NCBI GenBank assembly: GCA_900752095.1
Contig: CAADUD010000190.1
Coordinates: 1-11,668 of the forward strand
Length of the DNA: 11,668 nt
Direction of reading: 5' to 3'
Source of the DNA: Clostridia bacterium
Lineage (GTDB): Bacteria; Bacillota; Clostridia; TANB77; CAG-508
Each line of letters begins with the position of its first letter. Positions within the stretch are counted from its first letter, which is position 1. The position numbers were made by a program, and so were the translations under genes. Below the pieces are notes generated by a model, which was given only the letters and a program-made list of their open reading frames with translations, ran no database searches and had not been told where the DNA came from. Positions 7,307-11,668 of this stretch are shown here, piece after piece.

Positions 7307-8161
7307 ATGGCTATTGGATCACTTATTTTAGGAGTTATTGCATTTGTAATTTCATTTATTCCCTTATTAGGATTAATTTCTATATTCCCTTGTATCGCTT
7401 CTGTTGTTTTAGCAATTGTATCTTTAGTAAAAAAATTTAAAAATAAAGGATTATCTATTGCAGCACTTATTTTATCAGGTTTGTCCTTTATTACTATGAT
7501 AATTTCTACTGTTATTGTAGGAATTTATTCATTTAATTTATTAACAGATAATTTATCTCAAATCCCTAAAGATGAAATTATATCTAATATTATAGAAGAG
7601 ATAGTACCTTCTGAAAATAATACATATAATGAATTAAATCCTAATATTTATCAGAATAATAACACATTATCAAATTCTATTGATCATCAAATGCCAAATA
7701 GTAATACTAACAACTCCAATACAGTAAGTAGTAACGGCTATGGTAATATTAATGGGAATGGAAATTATAATTCTAATTATCAAACATATTCTATTGGTCA
7801 AACAGCTGTATTGGATTGTTTGGAAGTAACATGTACAAATGTAGATACTAACTTTCAAAATTATAATCAAAATTCCTATATTCAACCTGGTTATACTGTA
7901 GTAAAAGCAGATTTTGAATTCAAAAATACAGGTAATAGTAATTTTTATGTCTCTTTTGAAGATTTTGATTGTTATGCAGATTATGAAGATTATGATTATT
8001 TCTATTCCGTAACTAATGCAACATTTGCTACAAGCATACCTAGTGGAAGTGATTATAAAGCTTCTGTTTATTTTCAAGTACCAAGTAATTCTAATAACAT
8101 TATGTTAGAATATGAAACTAATACTTGGGCTGAAAGAGAAATTAGATTTATTGTAAAATAA
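7307..8161 (+). CDS. Membrane protein: DUF4190-like N-terminus, DUF4352-like exported domain
   Basis: 284 residues. The first ~75 residues are strongly hydrophobic (AIGSLILGVIAFVISFIP, then two more hydrophobic stretches around 22-42 and 49-74, with a KKFKNKG cytoplasmic turn at 42-48). This pattern matches DUF4190-type membrane modules. Residues about 90-160 form a low-complexity linker rich in Asn, Ser and Gly. The C-terminal ~125 residues, from YSIGQTAVL to the end, look like the DUF4352 immunoglobulin-like beta domain: VVKADFEFKNTGN followed by acidic tyrosine-rich strands and VYFQVPSNSNNIMLEY. The domain has two cysteines near its start (171 and 176). It is probably anchored in the membrane with the beta domain outside the cell; the role is unknown. 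The start has AAAAGGAGG five bases upstream. It stands alone, divergent from tex and convergent with the ABC-F gene. Confidence 0.8.
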   Translation: MAIGSLILGVIAFVISFIPLLGLISIFPCIASVVLAIVSLVKKFKNKGLSIAALILSGLSFITMIISTVIVGIYSFNLLTDNLSQIPKDEIISNIIEEIVPSENNTYNELNPNIYQNNNTLSNSIDHQMPNSNTNNSNTVSSNGYGNINGNGNYNSNYQTYSIGQTAVLDCLEVTCTNVDTNFQNYNQNSYIQPGYTVVKADFEFKNTGNSNFYVSFEDFDCYADYEDYDYFYSVTNATFATSIPSGSDYKASVYFQVPSNSNNIMLEYETNTWAEREIRFIVK

Positions 8162-8176
8162 TATTTTAAGCTAAAG

Positions 8177-8227
8177 AATAGAACTTAAATTTTTAAAATA
8201 TAAGTATTTAAAAATCTAAGTTCTATT
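8177..8227. terminator. Bidirectional terminator hairpin between convergent genes
   Basis: Two 21-base arms (8177-8197 and 8207-8227) are inverted repeats with one mismatch, around a nine-base loop. It lies between the stop at 8161 (plus) and the stop at 8231 (minus). T-rich tracts on both sides of the stem suit termination from either direction, although the stem itself is AT-rich. Confidence 0.75.
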
Positions 8228-8230
8228 ACT

Positions 8231-9811
8231 TTATTCTACTCCTAAATATTGATCATAAGTTACTTCTTTATCTACTATTCCATCTATTTTTAGATCTATA
8301 ATTCTATTTGCAACTGTTTGCATTAATTGGTGGTCATGGGAAGTAAATAACATATTTCCTTTAAACTTTTTCATTCCTTCATTTAAAGCAGTAATAGATT
8401 CCATATCTAAATGGTTAGTTGGCTCATCAAAAATTAAAAAGTTAGCTCCTGAAAGCATTATTTTGGAAAGAACACATCTTACCTTTTCTCCACCAGACAA
8501 CACATTAACTTTTTTAAGTGCTTCTTCTCCAGAAAATAACATTCTTCCTAAAAAGCTTCTTACATAAGTTTCATCAGGATCTTTTGAATATTGCCTTAAC
8601 CAATCTGTGATAGATAAATCTGATTCAAATAGGTAATTATTATCTTTTGGAAAATAGCTCCTAGTAATAGTTGTTCCCCAAACAATTTCTCCTGTATCTG
8701 GCTCTAATTCTCCTGCTAATATCTGAAAAAGAACTGTTTTGGCATTTTCATTATCTGCTAAAAATGCAATTTTATCATTAGCTTTCACAGTAAATGAAAC
8801 ATTATTTAATATTTTTTCTCCATTTATTGTTTTACAAATATTTTTAACATGTAAAATTTCTTTTCCTGGTTCTCTGTCTGGTTTAAAATCTATGTATGGA
8901 TATCTTCTATTAGATGGCTTTATTTCATCTAATTCTATCTTTTCTAGTGATTTTTTTCGAGATGTTGCTTGTTTTGATTTAGATGCATTTGCACTAAATC
9001 TTGCAATAAATTCTTGTAATTCTTTAATTTTTTCTTCTTTTTTCTTGTTTGCCTCTTTCATTTGTTTTAAAGCAAGTTGGCTAGATTCATACCAGAAATC
9101 ATAATTTCCTGGATAAATTTTAATTTTTCCAAAGTCTACATCTGCAATATGCGTACATACTTTATTTAAAAAATATCTATCATGTGATACTACAATAACT
9201 GTATTTTCAAAATTAATTAAAAATTCTTCTAACCAATTAATACTTTTTAAGTCCAAGTCATTAGTAGGTTCATCCAATAACAAAATATCTGGATTTCCAA
9301 ATAAAGCCTGTGCCAAAAGCACTTTTACTTTATCTTTTGCTTCTAGATTACTCATAAGCTCATAATGTTTTTCTGGCTCTATTCCTAAATCATTTAATAA
9401 AACTGCACCATCTGCTTCTGCGTTCCAACCATTTAATTCTGCAAATCTTTCTTCTAACTTTGCAGCTTTCATGCCATCTGCTTCTGAAAAATCTGGTTTG
9501 CTGTAAATTACTTCTTTTTCTTTCATAATTTGATAAAGTTCAGTATTTCCCATGATTACAGTATCCATTACGGTATAGTCTTCAAAAGCAAAGTGGTCTT
9601 GTTTTAAAACAGAAATTCTTTCTGTTTTTTCTTTGCTTACTTCTCCTTTGCTTGGTTCTAATTCTCCAGATAACACTTTTAAAAAAGTAGATTTTCCAGC
9701 ACCATTTGCTCCAATAATACCATAGCAACAGCCTTTATTAAATTTCATATTAACATCTTCAAACAATGTTCTTTTTCCAAATCGAACAGTAACACCTGTT
9801 ACAGTAAGCAT
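8231..9811 (-). CDS. ABC-F family ATPase, YbiT-like
   Basis: 526 residues with two ABC ATPase domains and no membrane segments, as in ABC-F proteins that act on the ribosome. Domain 1 has Walker A GANGAGKS (34-41), Walker B LLLDEP before TNDLD, and SHDRYF. A charged linker with K-rich helices (about 245-300) separates it from domain 2, which has LSGGEKVR, FDEPTNHLD and SHDHQ. The sequence GNYDFWYESSQ and the order of motifs fit the YbiT-like subgroup. Two motifs are degenerate: the domain 1 signature reads NLEAKDKVKV instead of LSGGxKxRV, and the domain 2 Walker A reads ADNENAKT (352-359) instead of GxxGxGKT. Degeneracy of this sort occurs in the subgroup. The start has AGGAGG shortly upstream. 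A housekeeping translation factor is likelier than a resistance determinant; no neighbouring gene suggests resistance. Confidence 0.93.
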   Translation of the reverse strand: MLTVTGVTVRFGKRTLFEDVNMKFNKGCCYGIIGANGAGKSTFLKVLSGELEPSKGEVSKEKTERISVLKQDHFAFEDYTVMDTVIMGNTELYQIMKEKEVIYSKPDFSEADGMKAAKLEERFAELNGWNAEADGAVLLNDLGIEPEKHYELMSNLEAKDKVKVLLAQALFGNPDILLLDEPTNDLDLKSINWLEEFLINFENTVIVVSHDRYFLNKVCTHIADVDFGKIKIYPGNYDFWYESSQLALKQMKEANKKKEEKIKELQEFIARFSANASKSKQATSRKKSLEKIELDEIKPSNRRYPYIDFKPDREPGKEILHVKNICKTINGEKILNNVSFTVKANDKIAFLADNENAKTVLFQILAGELEPDTGEIVWGTTITRSYFPKDNNYLFESDLSITDWLRQYSKDPDETYVRSFLGRMLFSGEEALKKVNVLSGGEKVRCVLSKIMLSGANFLIFDEPTNHLDMESITALNEGMKKFKGNMLFTSHDHQLMQTVANRIIDLKIDGIVDKEVTYDQYLGVE

Positions 9812-9952
9812 TTTCTTTCCTCCTATTTTTATACATAAATATTTTTTAGTATTCTCATTTTTCTTGATATTTATTTTTGCTTTAATTTTTATTTATTAAT
9901 TTTTGTTATTGACTTTTATTTTTTGCTTTTATATAAATATTTCAGCTCTTTT

Positions 9953-9980
9953 ATTATACCATATTTTTCTAAATTGTAAA
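9953..9980 (-). promoter_or_regulatory. Promoter of the ABC-F gene
   Basis: On the minus strand TTTACA (9975-9980), a 16-base spacer and TATAAT (9953-9958) preceded by TG one base away (extended -10, TGGTATAAT). The predicted start near 9946 leaves a leader of about 135 bases, which is very AT-rich. I see no hairpin, leader peptide or riboswitch in it. Confidence 0.7.
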
Positions 9981-9995
9981 GAATAATGCCATTAG

Positions 9996-10028
9996 AAAAA
10001 GAAGTTCCCTTTTTAGAAACTTCTTTTT
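9996..10028 (-). terminator. Rho-independent terminator of the DUF378 gene
   Basis: On the minus strand AAAAAGAAGTTTC pairs with GGAACTTCTTTTT (13 pairs including one G-T) around a short A-rich loop and ends in five T. It starts 14 bases after the stop codon of the small membrane protein gene. The stretch from here to the ABC-F start (9812) contains only the ABC-F promoter and leader. Confidence 0.85.
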
Positions 10029-10042
10029 AGTTTACTATTTTC

Positions 10043-10231
10043 TTATTTATCAAATAAGATTTTAATAGCCCATAATCCTGAAATACCAACTAGGATGTAA
10101 ATAATTCTACTAATAATGGACATTGCACCAAAAATAGCATCTACTAAATTGAAATTAAAAATTCCAACTAATCCCCAGTTAATAGCTCCAATTATGACTA
10201 AAACAAGAGCAATTTTATCTATTACTTTCAT
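10043..10231 (-). CDS. Small DUF378 membrane protein (YuzA-like)
   Basis: 62 residues, the usual size for DUF378. It has two hydrophobic membrane segments (about 5-24 and 40-58) with the family's diagnostic GAINWGLVG at 15-23 in the first. The function of the family is unknown; it is an integral membrane protein. AAGGAGG lies about eight bases before the ATG at 10231, so the start is clear. It has its own terminator and a weak promoter candidate, and appears to be monocistronic. Confidence 0.93.
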   Translation of the reverse strand: MKVIDKIALVLVIIGAINWGLVGIFNFNLVDAIFGAMSIISRIIYILVGISGLWAIKILFDK

Positions 10232-10273
10232 GAAAAAATCCTCCTTAAAAACAAATAAAAATTGTTTATTCTT

Positions 10274-10302
10274 ATTATATGAAATTTTCAGTTTTTTATA
10301 CT
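10274..10302 (-). promoter_or_regulatory. Weak promoter candidate of the DUF378 gene
   Basis: A perfect TATAAT (10274-10279, minus strand) lies 43 bases before the ATG, but the -35 at 17 bases reads AGTATA and is poor. Transcription from the CorA gene upstream could contribute, because I see no clear terminator between the two. Confidence 0.4.
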
Positions 10303-10364
10303 TATTTTTTTAGGCAATTTTTTTCAATTTTATTAATTTTTTATTTTTTTATTCAAAGAACTGA

Positions 10365-11315
10365 TTATTTTAACATTTGTTTTTTATTAAGCCAAAATGT
10401 AACAACTAATGCAATAATAATGGAAAAGGCAATAATAATAACAAAGCCCAATGGACTACCTTGCATAGGAACTGGTACGTTCATTCCCCAATAACTCGCA
10501 ACCATTGTAGGAATAGCTAAAATAATAGTAATAGATGTTAAAAATTTCATTACCCCATTCAAATTATTAGAAATAATAGAAGCATAAGCATCCATAGTTC
10601 CATTTAAAATATCATTATATATTTTTGCCATTTCAATTGCTTGTTTATTTTCAATAATAGCATCTTCTAAAATATCTTCATCTTCTTCATATAGCTTAAT
10701 AATTTTACCACGCATTGTTTTTTCCATTACTAGTTCATTTGCTTTTAAAGATGTCGTAAAATATACTAAACTTTTTTCTAAACTTAATAATTTTAATAAT
10801 TCTTTATTTTTCATAGAAGTTTTTAAAACAGATTCTGCTATTTCTGTTTCTTTATTAATTTTTTTTAATAAATTTAAATACAAAGAAGAATTTTCATATA
10901 AAATTTGTAACAAAAATCTACTTTTTTTATAGGTAATTAAATTTTTTCTTTGATTTGGATTTAAGTTCTGTATAATTTCGTTTTTCTTAATAGAAACTGT
11001 AATAAAATAATCATCTCTTACAAAAATAATACCAATTGGCATAGTACTATAAATGAGAGAATCTCCCTCTTTTTCTAATACTGGAACATCAATAATAAAT
11101 AAAATCGTATTATCTTCATCTTCTATATCAATTCTGGCTTTTTCTTCATAATCTAAAGCATAACGAATAAAATCTTCTTTTATCTGTACACTTTCACAAA
11201 CTGTTTTTATTTCTTCTTCTGAGGGGGCAACTAAATTAATCCAATTTCCTTTTTGATATTGCTTTGTTTTAGTCGTTTTATTTGTCTCCAAATCAGTAGT
11301 AAACATTTCTAGCAT
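10365..11315 (-). CDS. CorA-family divalent cation (Mg2+-type) transporter
   Basis: 316 residues. The long N-terminal part is a soluble alpha/beta and helical cytoplasmic domain. Two membrane helices lie at the C-terminus (about 255-276 and 290-309). Between them is the family signature YWGMNVPVP, with GMN at 277-279 forming the ion selectivity loop. The protein ends in a short basic tail (NKKQMLK), as CorA proteins do. It probably carries Mg2+ or a related divalent ion; family members also move Co2+, Ni2+ or Zn2+, and the ion cannot be settled here. The open frame extends to a GTG at 11324, but that codon lies inside the binding site AAAGGGGTGA, so the ATG at 11315 is the start. It has a good promoter of its own. 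Its 3' side (10303-10364) is AT-rich with no hairpin I would call. Confidence 0.92.
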   Translation of the reverse strand: MLEMFTTDLETNKTTKTKQYQKGNWINLVAPSEEEIKTVCESVQIKEDFIRYALDYEEKARIDIEDEDNTILFIIDVPVLEKEGDSLIYSTMPIGIIFVRDDYFITVSIKKNEIIQNLNPNQRKNLITYKKSRFLLQILYENSSLYLNLLKKINKETEIAESVLKTSMKNKELLKLLSLEKSLVYFTTSLKANELVMEKTMRGKIIKLYEEDEDILEDAIIENKQAIEMAKIYNDILNGTMDAYASIISNNLNGVMKFLTSITIILAIPTMVASYWGMNVPVPMQGSPLGFVIIIAFSIIIALVVTFWLNKKQMLK

Positions 11316-11320
11316 TGTTA

Positions 11321-11330
11321 TCACCCCTTT
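11321..11330 (-). promoter_or_regulatory. Ribosome binding site deciding the CorA start
   Basis: AAAGGGGTGA closely matches the anti-Shine-Dalgarno complement and ends five bases before the ATG at 11315. The upstream GTG (11322-11324) is part of this site, so it is unlikely to be the initiator. Confidence 0.75.
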
Positions 11331-11347
11331 TTCATTTTTCTTTTTTT

Positions 11348-11376
11348 ATTGTACTACTTTCCTTTTAGGTACGCAA
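11348..11376 (-). promoter_or_regulatory. Promoter of the CorA-family gene
   Basis: On the minus strand TTGCGT (11371-11376) and TACAAT (11348-11353) are 17 bases apart. Transcription would start near 11341, leaving a leader of about 26 bases. That is too short for a magnesium riboswitch of the M-box type. Confidence 0.65.
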
Positions 11377-11443
11377 CTAATTTTAAAAAACATTTTTTAT
11401 TTTCTTTAATATATTTCATAATTTTTATTTGCATAACATTGTA

Positions 11444-11472
11444 TTTACTTTTCTTTGATTTTGTGATACTAT
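11444..11472 (+). promoter_or_regulatory. Promoter candidate of the rightmost gene
   Basis: TTTACT (11444-11449), a 17-base spacer and TACTAT (11467-11472) with an upstream TG (extended -10, TGATACTAT). The start would be near 11479, about 43 bases before the ATG at 11522, within the left arm of a palindrome. Confidence 0.5.
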
Positions 11473-11477
11473 TCTAA

Positions 11478-11498
11478 TACATATAGCAATTATATGTA
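11478..11498. repeat. Eight-base inverted repeat at the likely transcription start
   Basis: TACATATA and TATATGTA are perfect inverted repeats around the spacer GCAAT. The element lies just downstream of the predicted -10 of the rightmost gene. It could be an operator or a small 5' leader hairpin; in such AT-rich DNA chance is also possible. Confidence 0.4.
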
Positions 11499-11521
11499 AT
11501 ATAAGGAAAAGGAGTAATGAG

Positions 11522-11668
11522 ATGAAAAAAGCATTTATGTCATTGAAATTTCATGATGGCGAGGAGGACAAGAAAAAGATTGAAGATTTAACACAAGCTC
11601 TTTTAAAGGCTGGAATTGAAAATGTAGTTATGGCTCGCGACGTTGAAAAATACGGAGAAGCTGTATTA
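11522..11668 (+). CDS. Nucleoside 2-deoxyribosyltransferase-like protein, 5' part only
   Basis: The first 49 codons of a gene that leaves the window. The start MKKAFMSLKFHDGEED, a helix with IEDLTQALLKAGIENVVMARDVE, and the following KYGEAVL resemble the N-terminal strand-helix-strand of nucleoside 2-deoxyribosyltransferase-fold proteins. That family opens with a similar 'K-A-F-x-S-x-K-F' strand and a 'L-x-x-A-G' helix. Typical members exchange the base on a deoxynucleoside, but many relatives are only predicted. The catalytic Glu region lies beyond the edge and cannot be checked. AAAAGGAG (11507-11514) lies seven bases before the ATG. The nearer upstream ATG at 11517 runs into a stop after one codon. 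Confidence 0.6.
   Translation, partial: MKKAFMSLKFHDGEEDKKKIEDLTQALLKAGIENVVMARDVEKYGEAVL

Noticed and set aside
7670..8077. Antisense open frame inside the DUF4190/DUF4352-like gene
   Set aside because: The product is almost all Ile, Thr, Cys and Ser, a mirror of the Asn/Ser/Tyr-rich coding strand. It has no binding site or family likeness.
8231..9811. ABC-F antibiotic resistance determinant
   Set aside because: Motifs match the YbiT-like housekeeping group, no attenuator or leader peptide is seen in the 135-base leader, and there is no resistance context.
11316..11376. Magnesium-sensing riboswitch upstream of the CorA-family gene
   Set aside because: The predicted leader is only about 26 bases, too short for an M-box or similar element, and no hairpin is visible.
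1..11668. tRNA, rRNA, CRISPR array, insertion sequence or attachment site
   Set aside because: No cloverleaf, regularly spaced direct repeats, transposase or terminal inverted repeats were seen on either strand.

Overview
The window is very AT-rich and has strong AGGAGG-type ribosome binding sites, closely packed same-strand genes and sigma-A-like promoters. Its conserved neighbours (Tex, a YbiT-type ABC-F ATPase, DUF378, a CorA-family transporter, a DUF4190 membrane protein) point to a low-GC Bacillota, most likely a gut-type Clostridia or Erysipelotrichia relative. This is inference from gene content and composition; no species is named.

Left region, about 1-4800, minus strand: a single transcription unit read leftwards from a near-consensus promoter (4764-4792). 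In order it encodes a MoaA-like radical SAM enzyme (3734-4729), a SufS-like group II cysteine desulfurase (2548-3720), a fusion of a SufU/IscU-like domain to an uncharacterised-type nucleotidyltransferase (758-2554), a small P-loop kinase-like protein (56-730), and the first 27 codons of a fifth gene that overlaps the kinase and leaves the window (1-81). Spacing is 13 bases or less or overlapping, except 27 bases between the fusion gene and the kinase ATG. The desulfurase and the SufU-like domain form a natural sulfur donor and acceptor pair. The radical SAM enzyme keeps MoaA-type features linked to nucleotide binding, and a nucleotidyltransferase and a kinase follow. I read this as a candidate undescribed pathway that mobilises cysteine sulfur onto, or together with, a nucleotide-derived or nucleotidylated product. 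It is the most interesting part of the window.

Middle region, 4899-8227: the tex gene (minus) with its own promoter and terminator, then a divergent membrane protein with an N-terminal DUF4190-like module and a C-terminal DUF4352-like extracytoplasmic domain (plus). Two or three promoter-like elements are packed into the shared intergenic region. A long hairpin at 8177-8227 lies between two convergent genes.

Right region, 8231-11668: an ABC-F ATPase with degenerate nucleotide-binding motifs, a small DUF378 membrane protein, a CorA-family divalent cation transporter (all minus, each apparently with its own promoter), and on the plus strand the start of a gene resembling nucleoside 2-deoxyribosyltransferases, preceded by a promoter and a palindrome. 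These are ordinary accessory or housekeeping genes. No tRNA, rRNA, CRISPR array, insertion sequence or riboswitch was recognised.
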